Notes: a model not told the origin generated them from the sequence alone. DNA of 64,000 nucleotides from Melioribacteraceae bacterium (GCA_035362835.1 DAOSDY010000001.1:1302001-1366000), one strand, 5' to 3'; numbered from the stretch's first letter, positions 53,525 through 63,251 are shown. Numbers and translations: made by a program.

Positions 53525-54169
53525 ATGGCTTACGATATTGAGGTAAAACAAAGAATACTTACTAAAGCAGAAGAAATGTTTTTTCAGTTCGGCTTTACAA
53601 AGGTTACTATGGAGGAAATCGCTTCTCTTCTCTCGATCAGCAAGAAGACGCTGTACAAACATTTCAATAACAAGGAGCATATTCTAAAAGAAATTGTTCA
53701 AAACAAAAAATGCGAAATAGAAACTTTCGTAGATAAACTGGTTGCCGATAATAGCATCGATTTTGTTGAGAAGCTGAATAAGTTTCTGAGCTTTATTACA
53801 TCACACTTTTCAAAATTATCCCATCCGAATTTTCAGGACCTTGTTAAAAGTCACCCCGATATATGGAACGATATACAGGCTTTCAGAAGGAAGAATGCAT
53901 ATCTCTGTTTTTCAAAGCTGATAAATCAGGGAAAAGAGAGCGGTGTTTTTAGAAATGACTTTAACAGCGATGTAGCGGTTCAACTCTATTTCTCGGCTAT
54001 CCACGGCATGCTAAATCTCGAATCTCTTGCCCGGTTGCCGGTGACGGCAAACGAAGCCTATACCGATATTGTAAAAATTTTATTTGAAGGAATCTTTTCC
54101 GATAAAGGAAGAGAGAAATATCGTAACACAAATCTGATAAACGAAAATAATGGAGTCTCTTTAACATGA
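53525..54169 (+). CDS. TetR/AcrR-family repressor
   Basis: A 214-residue regulator. The N-terminal helix-turn-helix is clear (about 10-55: ILTKAEEMFFQFGFTKVTME and SISKKTLYKHFNNKEHILKEI); the C-terminal ligand-binding part is variable as usual. It heads an efflux operon, overlapping the TolC gene by 4 bases, so it probably represses the operon until an inducer binds. ATG 53525 is preferred to GTG 53519; AGGTGA lies before it. A candidate operator lies upstream. Confidence 0.92.
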   Translation: MAYDIEVKQRILTKAEEMFFQFGFTKVTMEEIASLLSISKKTLYKHFNNKEHILKEIVQNKKCEIETFVDKLVADNSIDFVEKLNKFLSFITSHFSKLSHPNFQDLVKSHPDIWNDIQAFRRKNAYLCFSKLINQGKESGVFRNDFNSDVAVQLYFSAIHGMLNLESLARLPVTANEAYTDIVKILFEGIFSDKGREKYRNTNLINENNGVSLT

Positions 54170-55482
54170 GGTACACCAAATATGTTTTTCTTTTTTTAGG
54201 ATTATTGTTTTTTAACGGGTCTATTCCTGCACAGGAAAAAATCTCACTTTCTATCGGTCAGGCTATAGAAATCGGTCTGAAGAACAGCAAGACTCTTCAT
54301 TCGTCCCTGATGAAAGTGAAAAGCGCACAGTCAAAAGCAAAGGAATCCAACGCACTCCGGCTTCCGTCTCTTAAACTGAATGCCGGTTACAGAAGACTTA
54401 GTGAGGTTGATCCGTTTATCATCAATACTCCGTTCGGGTCTTTTCCGATTGCGCCGGGTATCTTCGATAATTATTCGGCACAACTCTCCCTGTTTCAGCC
54501 TCTCTTTACCGGTTTCCGGCTTGCGGGAAATCTAACCATGAATGAAGAATTGGCCAACGCTGTAAACGAGGATTATAACAGGGATAAAAGCGAACTCATC
54601 TTTAATATCCGGAATTCCTACTGGAGTGTTTATAAAGCAATTCAATTTAAAAAACTAATGGACGAAACTGTCGACCAGATTAAAGCACATCTCGATGACG
54701 CAAGGAATCTTGAAAAAGCAGGTATGATTACTCGCAACGATATACTCAAAATCGAGGTGCAATTGTCGAACGCTCTTTATCAGCAGGTTGATGCTGAAAA
54801 TGCCGTTAAGCTCTCAACAGTTGCCCTCAATAATGTAATCGGAATCCCGCTCGATACACATATCGAAATCTCTTCTGAGGCAAACAAAGCCGGATATTCA
54901 GCCGGACAATTAATCACCCTTATCAATGAAGCGATTGAAAGAAGACCCGAGCTTAAAGCTGCTGATTCAAGAATTAAAGCAGGCGAAGCGGGCGTTACCC
55001 TCGCCAAATCCTCCTGGTACCCGCAAATCTCTCTTTACGGGAACTACTATTACTCGAAACCGAACCAGAGGATTCTTCCTACCCAAAACAGATTTGATGC
55101 AACATGGGACGCGGGAGTAAACATAAGCATGAATGTATGGGACTGGTTTACAACAAAGCATCAGACTGACCAGGCGGAAGCGCAGCTTGCCCAGGCGGTT
55201 GACGGATTCGGTTTAATCAAGGACGGTATTACAATGGAAGTAACTCAGAATTATCTTAATGTTAATCAGGCCGAAAGAAAAATTTCAATTGCAAAACTGA
55301 GCGTTGAACAGGCAGAGGAAAATTTAAGGGTTACTTCTCAAAAATTTAAAAACGGGCTCACAACAAGCTCGGAACTGATAGACGCAGAAACGGCTCTTAT
55401 CGGCTCCAGAACAAATTACACAACATCGCTTGTGGATTATGAGCTTGCAAAAGCAAAACTTGAAAAATCAATCGGTAAATAA
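54166..55482 (+). CDS. TolC-family outer membrane efflux protein
   Basis: A 438-residue outer membrane factor with a signal peptide (about 1-21). Two outer-membrane-efflux repeats are visible, with long helical stretches such as SGSF-type beta segments followed by AEAQLAQAVDGFGLIKDGITM and ERKISIAKLSVEQAEENLRV. The trimer forms the exit duct for an RND pump. It overlaps the TetR gene by 4 bases and precedes the MFP gene by 26 bp. GGAG lies before the ATG. Confidence 0.92.
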   Translation: MRYTKYVFLFLGLLFFNGSIPAQEKISLSIGQAIEIGLKNSKTLHSSLMKVKSAQSKAKESNALRLPSLKLNAGYRRLSEVDPFIINTPFGSFPIAPGIFDNYSAQLSLFQPLFTGFRLAGNLTMNEELANAVNEDYNRDKSELIFNIRNSYWSVYKAIQFKKLMDETVDQIKAHLDDARNLEKAGMITRNDILKIEVQLSNALYQQVDAENAVKLSTVALNNVIGIPLDTHIEISSEANKAGYSAGQLITLINEAIERRPELKAADSRIKAGEAGVTLAKSSWYPQISLYGNYYYSKPNQRILPTQNRFDATWDAGVNISMNVWDWFTTKHQTDQAEAQLAQAVDGFGLIKDGITMEVTQNYLNVNQAERKISIAKLSVEQAEENLRVTSQKFKNGLTTSSELIDAETALIGSRTNYTTSLVDYELAKAKLEKSIGK

Positions 55483-55508
55483 GAATATAATATTTGGAGA
55501 AATATAAA

Positions 55509-56567
55509 ATGAAAAACTGGAAATTAATCCTGCTGTTTGCTGTAATTGTTATCGGCGTGGTTTCAATTCTGTTTATGAATAAAAAGAAAATGAATGCATC
55601 CAGCGTTGGCGGAATAAAGGACGTTTACTACGTAAAGGTTGAAAAAGCCGTTCAGAAGAATCTGGCAGAATCACTTAGTCTAGTCGGAACTGTCGCAGCA
55701 AACAACGATGTAAACATTATTTCTGAAACTTCCGGAAAAGTAACGGCCGTTTATATTAAAGTAGGAGATTATAAACCTGCCGGCTCTGTCCTTTTCCAGG
55801 TTGATGATGAACTCAGAAAAGCTGCTTTAATGAGCGCCGAAGCAAATTATGAGAAAGCAAAAAAAGATTTCGAAAGATTTCAATCTCTTCATAAGGAAAA
55901 GTCTGCTTCCGATTCTCAGTTAGATCAGATTAAGCTTGCCTATTCTCTTGCAGAGTCGCAGTATATTGTTGCAAAAAGACAATACAACGATACGCAGATC
56001 AAAACACCAATCTCCGGTTATGTAACCGCGAAATACGTTGACGTGGGCGCGATGCTTCAGGGTCCTCCGCAGCCTACGCTCGTTGCAAATATTGTGGATA
56101 TCTCCAGACTGAAAGTAAAAATAAACGTAGCCGAAAAAGATGCTTTCATGATTAAAGCCGGAGATCCCGTTTCTGTAACCGTTGACGTTTATCCGGGTAA
56201 TGTGTTTAAAGGAAGAATTGAATCGGTTAGTGCCAAGGCGGATGAAGCTCATACATATCCGGTTGAGATAAATGTTGTTAATGAAAGGGAAAATCCTCTT
56301 AAAGCGGGAATGTTTGCCAGGGTTGAATTTACTTCCATTAAAGATCGAAAATCGATAGTTATACCACGTGAGTCGCTAGTCGGGAGTATTAAACAGCCCC
56401 GGGTCTTTGTTGTGGAAAATGAAGTTGCGAAACTGCGCGACGTTGTGGTTGGTAACGAGTCCGGTGTGTTTGTAGAAATCCTTCAGGGTTTAATGGAAGG
56501 AGAAGAGATTATTGTAAACGGACAGAACAACATTGTTGATAACACCCGTGTAACGGTTATTAAGTAG
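55509..56567 (+). CDS. RND efflux membrane fusion protein (HlyD/AcrA family)
   Basis: A 352-residue periplasmic adaptor. An N-terminal membrane anchor (about 6-24) is followed by a lipoyl-like half (GKVTAVYIKVGDYKPAGSVL), a helical hairpin (about 95-140), the second lipoyl half (ISGYVTAKYVDVGAM) and beta-barrel and membrane-proximal domains. It joins the RND pump to TolC. ATG 55509 is chosen, with TTGGAG 9 bases upstream, over a TTG at 55494 that overlaps this site. It precedes the RND gene by 17 bp. Confidence 0.92.
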   Translation: MKNWKLILLFAVIVIGVVSILFMNKKKMNASSVGGIKDVYYVKVEKAVQKNLAESLSLVGTVAANNDVNIISETSGKVTAVYIKVGDYKPAGSVLFQVDDELRKAALMSAEANYEKAKKDFERFQSLHKEKSASDSQLDQIKLAYSLAESQYIVAKRQYNDTQIKTPISGYVTAKYVDVGAMLQGPPQPTLVANIVDISRLKVKINVAEKDAFMIKAGDPVSVTVDVYPGNVFKGRIESVSAKADEAHTYPVEINVVNERENPLKAGMFARVEFTSIKDRKSIVIPRESLVGSIKQPRVFVVENEVAKLRDVVVGNESGVFVEILQGLMEGEEIIVNGQNNIVDNTRVTVIK

Positions 56568-56584
56568 TTTATAAGAAAAGGAAA

Positions 56585-59500
56585 ATGAAAATGACAATTA
56601 CAGAATTATCAATAAAACGGCCGTCCCTTGTTATAGTTGTATTTTCGGCGCTCATTATTCTGGGACTCTTTGCTTTCAGGCAGCTTAAATATGAATTACT
56701 TCCGAAATTTTCTACGCCGGTTATAACAATTACAACCATCTATCCGGGCGCTTCACCAAGCGAGGTGGAGTCAAGTGTTACAAAAGTGATTGAGGACGCT
56801 GTTTCGGGAATGGACAAAGTCTCAGAAGTACGGTCTACTTCTACAGAAGGACTTTCATTTGTGGTGATTGAACTTCTTCAAACGGCGAACACTGACTTTT
56901 CATTACAGGACGCGCAAAGGAAAGTAGGGCAGGTTACATCTCAGTTACCCGCAAGCGCAAAAGCGCCGACCATTTCTAAAATCGCACTCGACGAAATTCC
57001 TATTCTGAGAATGGGGGTTTCTGCGAATATGGATTCGCGGGAATTATATCAGTTTGTCAAAGATAAAATTCAGCCGCAGCTTTCCAGAGTCCCAGGTGTA
57101 GGGCAGCTTGCTCTTGTAGGCGGCGAGGAGAGAGAGATAAAAGTCAATCTGGACCTTCAGAAACTCCGTGCTTTCGGTTTATCTATTACTCAGGTAACAC
57201 AGATGATTAAAGCATCCAATCTCGATTTCCCGACTGGTAAAATTAAAGACAGCGACGGACAGTTTATTATACGGGTTGCCGGAAAATTAAAATCGATTGA
57301 AGACCTGAAGAATCTCAGTATCGGCGAATCGAGAATGGGAGGTGAAATAAAACTCTCAGATGTTGCGGAAATTGAAGACGGGATAAAGGATTATACCAAC
57401 ATCAGCAGAATTAATTTCAGGAATACTATCGGCATAATTCTTCAAAAACAGTCCGATGCGAATTCAGTAGATGTAGCAAATCTTGTTAAAGAAGAAATTG
57501 TAAAAATTGAGGAGATCTATAAAGACGATAATGTGAAATTCGAAATAGCTCAAGACGGATCTCTCTTTACTATCGATGCGGTTGACGCGGTTAAAGATGA
57601 CCTTGCTATCGCGGTGGTTCTGGTAGCCGCTGTTATGCTTATGTTTCTGCACAGTATTCGCAACTCACTGATAATATTAGTTGCGATACCTACTTCTCTG
57701 ATCTCAACTTTTATTGTTATCTGGGCATTCGGTTTTACGTTGAATCTTATGGTTCTGCTAGGGCTCTCTCTTGTTGTGGGTATTCTGGTAGACGACTCGA
57801 TCGTTGTCCTCGAAAATATTTACCATCACCTTGAGAAAGGAGAGGAGAGCAGGGTGGCAGCACTAAGAGGCAGAAATGAAATCGGTTTTGCGGCGCTTGC
57901 CATTACATTTGTTGATGTTGCCGTTTTCCTTCCTCTCACGCTCGTCGGCGGAATAGTAGGAAATATTCTTAGGGAATTTTCAGCGGTTGTTGTTGCCTCA
58001 ACATTGATGAGTCTTTTCGTTTCATTTACAGTAACTCCGATGCTTGCATCACGCTTCGCGAAACTTGAGAGGTTAACATCCAGAACCATTCTGGGTAAAT
58101 TTGCTATCTGGTTCGAAAAGAAATTTAAAGACTTTACTGAGTATTATATTGTCCTTCTTAAGTGGGCGATTAATCATAGAGGAAAAGTAGCTTTAATGAC
58201 TATAGGTATTTTCGTAGCGAGCTTTGCATTGATTCCTGCCGGATTTATCGGCGCTGAATTTATGACTCAGACAGACCGCGGCGAGTTTGCCGTTACGCTT
58301 GAATTAGCTCCGGGCGCTACAATTGAAGAGACAAACATGGTTTCTCAGCTGATTGAAAAAAAGATCGGGGAGATGCCGGAAGTGATGCGTATCTATACTA
58401 ATGTCGGCGCTTCAAACGAAGGATTTGTTGGGTTCGCATCGAGTAATGTTACGGAAATTACTGTAACTCTTGTACCCGAAGAGGAAAGAAAGAAATCGAC
58501 CGACGAAGTTGGGAACGATATTAAACGTCTCGCCCAGCAGGTCCCCGGCGTAGAAGTCCGCGTCAATCCGGTCGGTATTTTTGGAACCGCCAATCAGACC
58601 CCGATACAGATGGTTATAAGCGGTCCCGACTACGAAGATGTACGAAGAGCCGCATCGGAAATTCAGCAGATTGTAAAGAATATTCCGGGAACAGCCGACG
58701 TCCGCCTCTCTTCCGAAGAAGGGAATCCTGAAACCCGCGTTGATATCGATAGGAGAAAATTAACAAGCTTCGGATTGACAATTGCAGAAGTCGGTCAGGC
58801 GCTTCAGGTCGCTCTTACTGGTAACGACGAGGCTAAGCTTCAGGAAGGCAACACAGAATACGACATAAGAATTATTCTGGATAAATTCGACCGCTCAAAA
58901 ACCGATAACCTCGGTAATATCAGTTTTGTAAACCGTAAGGGTCAGCAGATCTATCTTAAACAATTTGCGAATATTTACCGCTCTACCGGACCTACTAAAC
59001 TTCAGAGGCAGGCAAGAACTTCCTCTGTTACACTTTATTCTCAGGTTCAGACTGGAATAACAACAGGACAGATTTCTGCGGGTATAGACAGGGAATTGAG
59101 CAAATATAAATTCCCCCCGGGTGTTAAATATACTTATGAGGGGGATGTTAAAAACCAGCGCGAGTCGTTTGCTGATCTTGCGCTCGCCTTACTGGCTGCA
59201 ATTCTCTTTACTTATATGGTGATGGTTGCGCTGTATGATTCGTTTGTTTATCCGTTCATTATTCTCTTCTCAATTCCGCTCGCAATGATCGGAGCTCTCT
59301 TTGCGCTTGCTTTAATGATGAAGGCCCTTAATATCTTTACAATTCTTGGTATAATAATGCTTACGGGACTCGTTGCTAAAAACGCTATTCTCCTTGTTGA
59401 TAGAACCAACTTTATGAGAAGTCAGGGTGAAGGTGTAATAGACGCGATTATTGACGCGGGCAGGATGAGAATCCGCCCAATATTCATGACAACACTGACA

Positions 59501-59746
59501 ATGATTTTCGGTATGATGCCGATCGCGCTTTCCGGAAGCCCCGGCGCCGAATGGAAATCCGGTCTTGCCTGGGCATTGATTGGAGGATTAACAAGCTCTC
59601 TGTTTCTTACTCTTATTGTTGTTCCGATAGTTTATACGAAAGTTGAAGAGATGAGGGTTTCTATTCCATTGCGAATTAAAAAGATCATTCGACTTTTTGT
59701 TAAAAAGAAACCGGAAATTGCAACTCCGGCAGAAGAATTAGGATAA
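56585..59746 (+). CDS. RND multidrug efflux pump (AcrB/HAE-1-like)
   Basis: A 1053-residue inner-membrane transporter with 12 membrane segments and two large periplasmic loops, the standard RND length. The proton-relay Asp403-Asp404 (VVGILVDDSIVVLENI) is intact, and GLVAKNAILLVD in the C-terminal half carries the Lys seen in drug pumps. Both favour hydrophobe/amphiphile drug export over metal export (CzcA). It closes the TetR-TolC-MFP-RND operon; a terminator follows. The start is ATG 56585 or 56591. Confidence 0.94.
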   Translation: MKMTITELSIKRPSLVIVVFSALIILGLFAFRQLKYELLPKFSTPVITITTIYPGASPSEVESSVTKVIEDAVSGMDKVSEVRSTSTEGLSFVVIELLQTANTDFSLQDAQRKVGQVTSQLPASAKAPTISKIALDEIPILRMGVSANMDSRELYQFVKDKIQPQLSRVPGVGQLALVGGEEREIKVNLDLQKLRAFGLSITQVTQMIKASNLDFPTGKIKDSDGQFIIRVAGKLKSIEDLKNLSIGESRMGGEIKLSDVAEIEDGIKDYTNISRINFRNTIGIILQKQSDANSVDVANLVKEEIVKIEEIYKDDNVKFEIAQDGSLFTIDAVDAVKDDLAIAVVLVAAVMLMFLHSIRNSLIILVAIPTSLISTFIVIWAFGFTLNLMVLLGLSLVVGILVDDSIVVLENIYHHLEKGEESRVAALRGRNEIGFAALAITFVDVAVFLPLTLVGGIVGNILREFSAVVVASTLMSLFVSFTVTPMLASRFAKLERLTSRTILGKFAIWFEKKFKDFTEYYIVLLKWAINHRGKVALMTIGIFVASFALIPAGFIGAEFMTQTDRGEFAVTLELAPGATIEETNMVSQLIEKKIGEMPEVMRIYTNVGASNEGFVGFASSNVTEITVTLVPEEERKKSTDEVGNDIKRLAQQVPGVEVRVNPVGIFGTANQTPIQMVISGPDYEDVRRAASEIQQIVKNIPGTADVRLSSEEGNPETRVDIDRRKLTSFGLTIAEVGQALQVALTGNDEAKLQEGNTEYDIRIILDKFDRSKTDNLGNISFVNRKGQQIYLKQFANIYRSTGPTKLQRQARTSSVTLYSQVQTGITTGQISAGIDRELSKYKFPPGVKYTYEGDVKNQRESFADLALALLAAILFTYMVMVALYDSFVYPFIILFSIPLAMIGALFALALMMKALNIFTILGIIMLTGLVAKNAILLVDRTNFMRSQGEGVIDAIIDAGRMRIRPIFMTTLTMIFGMMPIALSGSPGAEWKSGLAWALIGGLTSSLFLTLIVVPIVYTKVEEMRVSIPLRIKKIIRLFVKKKPEIATPAEELG

Positions 59747-59770
59747 GAAAAAAAATATATAGATGGCTTG

Positions 59771-59802
59771 ATGCCGCTCCTGTTTTAGAAGCGGCATTTT
59801 TT
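59771..59802 (+). terminator. Rho-independent terminator after the efflux operon
   Basis: ATGCCGCT (59771-59778) pairs with AGCGGCAT (59790-59797), followed by six T. Confidence 0.85.
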
Positions 59803-59825
59803 ATGCCGGTTAATACAGCTTTTTT

Positions 59826-59833
59826 TATTTTTG
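59826..59833 (+). promoter_or_regulatory. Bacteroidota-type -7 element (TATTTTTG)
   Basis: A perfect TAnnTTTG match 27 bases before the HAD-phosphatase ATG and directly after the efflux operon terminator. No TTG is at the -33 distance. Confidence 0.4.
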
Positions 59834-59860
59834 TGTCAGTTACTTTATTGCAAGGTGTTA

Positions 59861-60478
59861 ATGAAATACTCCGTTATAGTTTTTGATCTTGGAAACGTAT
59901 TAATCCCGTTCGATTATACAAAACCGATTGAACACTTCAATAACCTTAAGCCCGGGATGGGCGACCAGTTCGCTCAATTGTATAAGGATAATTATCACAT
60001 TCACCGCTCATTCGAAAAAGGGGAGTTGTCCCGCCATCAGTACCTCTCACAAATGATTGAATGGCTCGAAGGCAGGATAAACGGCGATGATTTCTGCAGA
60101 ATATTCTCCGATATATTCTCATTGAATCAGGATGTAATAGATCTGCTTCCCAAACTCAAGGAACACTATACTCTCTGCCTTCTCTCTAATACGAATGAGA
60201 TTCATAAAGAATACGGGTACCAGCATCATCAATTCTTAAACCACTTCGATAAGCTGTTCCTTTCGCATGAAGTCGGAGCCATTAAACCGGAAGAAAAAAT
60301 CTACAGAACCGTTGAGAACTTTACTGGAAAGCCGTCCGGCGAGCATTTATTTATTGACGATATTCAGGAATATGTTGACGGCGCGAAAGCCTGCGGCTGG
60401 GATGGAATTCAATTTAATTCCTGCGGAGAATTGCTGAAAGAATTTGATTCGAGAAAAATTTTGCTTAACAGCCGTTAG
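59861..60478 (+). CDS. HAD-superfamily IA phosphatase
   Basis: A 205-residue haloacid dehalogenase-like hydrolase. Motif I is FDLGNVL (Asp9), motif II SNTNEIH, motif III Lys in AIKPEEKIY and motif IV FIDDIQEYV. This matches the HAD-IA family of small phosphatases acting on sugar phosphates or nucleotides; the substrate is unknown. ATG 59861 follows AAGGTG by 5 bases and is preferred to a TTG at 59831. Its stop overlaps the stop of the convergent ArsC-like gene by 4 bases. Confidence 0.88.
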   Translation: MKYSVIVFDLGNVLIPFDYTKPIEHFNNLKPGMGDQFAQLYKDNYHIHRSFEKGELSRHQYLSQMIEWLEGRINGDDFCRIFSDIFSLNQDVIDLLPKLKEHYTLCLLSNTNEIHKEYGYQHHQFLNHFDKLFLSHEVGAIKPEEKIYRTVENFTGKPSGEHLFIDDIQEYVDGAKACGWDGIQFNSCGELLKEFDSRKILLNSR

Positions 60479-60819
60479 CTCGATTCTTCAATCCATTTTT
60501 TCCACGTATCGGGCTGATACCCAATTGTTACATCACTGCCGTTTCTTACAATCGGCGTTTTAAACAGAAGTGAATCATTCAATAATTCCTCTTCAATATC
60601 AAAACGCATGTACTGCATATTACGCTTTTTGAACTGTTTCCCCTCGCGATCAATTAATTCTTCCAAAGGAAATTTCCTAGCGATATTATCAAGTTCGCCT
60701 TTAGCCAGTCCTTTTTCGTTCAGATCCCTGAAATGAAACGGAATCCTTCTCTCCTTAAAATACCGCTCTGCTTTCCGGGTATCGCTGCAGTTTTTTGTCC
60801 CGATTATTTGAATATTCAT
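60475..60819 (-). CDS. ArsC/Spx-family thioredoxin-fold protein
   Basis: A 114-residue protein with the ArsC-like fold. The active Cys11 is in GTKNCSDTRKAERYF, and the Arg that pairs with it is probably Arg92 in TPIVRNG. The arsenate reductase family is about 115-140 residues; Spx-like regulators keep CxxC, which is absent here, so the YffB/ArsC side is more likely. True arsenate reduction is not shown. Convergent with the HAD gene. Confidence 0.8.
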   Translation of the reverse strand: MNIQIIGTKNCSDTRKAERYFKERRIPFHFRDLNEKGLAKGELDNIARKFPLEELIDREGKQFKKRNMQYMRFDIEEELLNDSLLFKTPIVRNGSDVTIGYQPDTWKKWIEESS

Positions 60820-60846
60820 GGCAAATCCGGAGTAATGGTTAATTCA

Positions 60847-60876
60847 TTGTTTAGCTTAATCAAAAATTATATTTTG
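60847..60876 (+). promoter_or_regulatory. Probable promoter of the dipeptidyl peptidase gene
   Basis: TTG (60847-60849) lies 18 bases before TATATTTTG (60868-60876), which matches the Bacteroidota -7 element with one extra T. The element is 41 bases before the ATG at 60918. Confidence 0.45.
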
Positions 60877-60917
60877 CACCGCCTAATTTAATCATTAGAA
60901 AACATTTTGGAAGCGTT

Positions 60918-62960
60918 ATGAAAAAAACAGCATCCGCTATATTAATTTTATTATCAGGGTTATTTATTATGAACTGCTCTCAAGAACAGAAGCAAGACGA
61001 TTTTAAGTATGTAGCCGAACAATTTGCTGATTTGCGTATTCAGCGTTACAGGGTCCCGGGATTTGAGGATTTATCATTGCCTCAGAAAACTCTCCTCTAT
61101 TATCTCTATCAGGCAGCGCTTTCCGGCAGGGATATTATCTGGGATCAGAACTACAAGCACAATTTATATATAAGAAGAACTCTGGAAGGGATTGTTAAAT
61201 CCTACAGCGGCGATAGAACAGTTCCCGAGTTTGCTAAATTTTTAGAATACACAAAACGTGTCTGGTTCTCAAACGGGATTCATCATCATTATTCGAATAA
61301 AAAATTCACTCCCGGCTTTTCTGAAGAATATTTCCGTCAGTTAATTTCCGGAACAGACGAGTATTCTCTTCCGCTTCAAAACGGTGAGATGATTGATGAC
61401 CTGATAAATAAACTTATCCCGGTCCTTTTTGACCCTAATGTAGATCAATATAAAGTCAACCAGGATCCTAATTCGGATCTCGTAAGAACTTCTGCTGTTA
61501 ATTTTTATGAAGGCGTATCCCAAAAGGAAGTCGAAAATTATTATAAAAGAATCGCTGATCCTGAAGACCCGAAACCGGTTTCTTACGGCTTGAATTCGAA
61601 ACTTGTAAAAGAAAACGGTGAAGTTGTTGAACAGACCTGGAAACTTGGAGGAATGTATAATAACGCTATAAGGCAGATTCTCTTCTGGTTGAATAAAGCT
61701 GCTGGAGTTGCCGAAAACGACCATCAGAAAAAAACTCTTGAACTGCTTATTGAGTATTATAAAACGGGCGACTTAAAAAAATGGGACGAATATAATATCG
61801 AATGGGTTAAAGATACTCTTTCCGTAATAGATGTTGTAAACGGATTCATTGAAACGTATAATGATCCTCTCGGTTACAGGGCGAACTACGAATCTGTTGT
61901 TTCGTTTAAGGATCTGGAAGCAACAAAACGGATTAAGGCAATAAGCGATAATGCTCAATGGTTCGAGGATAATTCTTCAATTATGCCCGAACACAAGAAA
62001 AAAAATGTGACAGGAATTTCCGCCAAAGTAATTACTGTAGTAGTCGAATCGGGTGATGCGTCTCCTTCAACTCCGATCGGAATTAATCTGCCGAATGCAG
62101 AATGGATAAGAAAAGAGCACGGATCAAAATCTGTAAACCTCGGCAACATTGTATACTCTTACAACAAAGCGGCGGAGTCGAGCGGATTACTGGAGGAGTT
62201 TGCCTATTCTAAAGATGAAATCGACCGCGCTAGAAAATACGGAGCCCTTGCAAGCGATCTTCATACAGATATGCACGAAGTGATTGGACACGGCTCGGGT
62301 CAGCTGAATCCCGGGGTGGGACAGCCGAACGAGACTCTGAAGAATTATGCCTCTGTTCTCGAGGAAACGCGTGCGGATCTTGTAGCCCTCTATTTTATTC
62401 TGGACCGGAAGCTCGTTGATATCGGCGTAATGCCCTCTCTTGAAACCGGCAAAGCCGAATATGATGCTTATATCAGAAACGGATTGATGACTCAGCTTTC
62501 CAGGATTGAACCGGGCGATAATATTGAACAGGCCCATATGCGTAACAGGCAGACTATATCGAAATGGGTTTATGAAAAAGGGAAAAGTGAAAACATAATA
62601 GAGAAAAAGTTAAAGGACGGTAAAACATTTTTTGTAATTAACGATTATGAAAAACTGAGAAACCTGTTCGGACAGATGCTGAATGAAGTTCAGAGAATTA
62701 AATCTGAAGGTGATTTCGAAGCAGGAAAAAATCTGATCGAAACTTACGGAGTAAAGGTAGACCGCAAGATTCATGATGAAGTTCTCACTAGATATAAAAA
62801 GCTGAACATTGCTCCCTATGCAGGATTCATCAATCCGCGGTTAGTTCCGGTAATGAACGGAGAAGAAATTATTGATGTGAAGATAGAATATCCGGAGGAC
62901 TTTACAGAACAGATGCTTTATTATGCGAAGGAGTATTCGTTTTTGCAGACTTACAATTAG
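60918..62960 (+). CDS. Dipeptidyl peptidase III (M49) lipoprotein
   Basis: A 680-residue metallopeptidase. The lipoprotein signal ends in FIMNC (Cys20). The M49 zinc motif is HEVIGH (453-458) and the second Glu motif is EETRAD (482-487); this HExxGH form is diagnostic for DPP III. The enzyme removes dipeptides from peptide N-termini. Bacteroidota versions are shorter than human DPP III (about 737). It is one of several exported peptidases in the window. A strong terminator follows. Confidence 0.92.
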   Translation: MKKTASAILILLSGLFIMNCSQEQKQDDFKYVAEQFADLRIQRYRVPGFEDLSLPQKTLLYYLYQAALSGRDIIWDQNYKHNLYIRRTLEGIVKSYSGDRTVPEFAKFLEYTKRVWFSNGIHHHYSNKKFTPGFSEEYFRQLISGTDEYSLPLQNGEMIDDLINKLIPVLFDPNVDQYKVNQDPNSDLVRTSAVNFYEGVSQKEVENYYKRIADPEDPKPVSYGLNSKLVKENGEVVEQTWKLGGMYNNAIRQILFWLNKAAGVAENDHQKKTLELLIEYYKTGDLKKWDEYNIEWVKDTLSVIDVVNGFIETYNDPLGYRANYESVVSFKDLEATKRIKAISDNAQWFEDNSSIMPEHKKKNVTGISAKVITVVVESGDASPSTPIGINLPNAEWIRKEHGSKSVNLGNIVYSYNKAAESSGLLEEFAYSKDEIDRARKYGALASDLHTDMHEVIGHGSGQLNPGVGQPNETLKNYASVLEETRADLVALYFILDRKLVDIGVMPSLETGKAEYDAYIRNGLMTQLSRIEPGDNIEQAHMRNRQTISKWVYEKGKSENIIEKKLKDGKTFFVINDYEKLRNLFGQMLNEVQRIKSEGDFEAGKNLIETYGVKVDRKIHDEVLTRYKKLNIAPYAGFINPRLVPVMNGEEIIDVKIEYPEDFTEQMLYYAKEYSFLQTYN

Positions 62961-62971
62961 TCTGCAGGTAG

Positions 62972-63005
62972 AGCCCTTCCTCGGCTAAGGAAGGGCTTTT
63001 TTTTA
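62972..63005. terminator. Bidirectional terminator
   Basis: A perfect 10-bp stem AGCCCTTCCT (62972-62981) with 62988-62997 and a run of T; it lies between the DPP III gene and the convergent FmdB-type gene. Confidence 0.9.
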
Positions 63006-63251
63006 GTTTAATCCGCACATTCCGCTGGCGCATCCGCCGTAGGAAGGAACACCGCAGTTGCCGTCGGAACACGAAGAACCGCTGTCGAAACCCGTCGAGC
63101 TTCCGGTTGAAGCGCTGAACGACGAGAGTAATTTCTTGTGGTTTTTGGACTGGCAGTCTGGACAAATCACCTCTTCCAGGTTTGCGGAGGATTTTTGAAG
63201 AACATCGAATTTTTTACCGCAGTCGTTGCATTTGTACTCAAAGATTGGCAT
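63003..63251 (-). CDS. FmdB-type zinc-ribbon protein with Cys/Ser/Gly-rich tail
   Basis: An 82-residue protein. The N-terminal ribbon MPIFEYKCNDCG ... ICPDCQSKNHKKLLSSF has the CxxC...CxxC zinc ligands of the FmdB regulatory-protein family. After residue ~50 comes a Ser/Gly-rich tail with four further Cys (SCSDGNCGVP, GGCASGMCG). Such tails occur in other FmdB-like proteins, but the extra Cys could bind metal. Role unknown. AAGGAG lies before the ATG. Confidence 0.85.
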   Translation of the reverse strand: MPIFEYKCNDCGKKFDVLQKSSANLEEVICPDCQSKNHKKLLSSFSASTGSSTGFDSGSSCSDGNCGVPSYGGCASGMCGLN

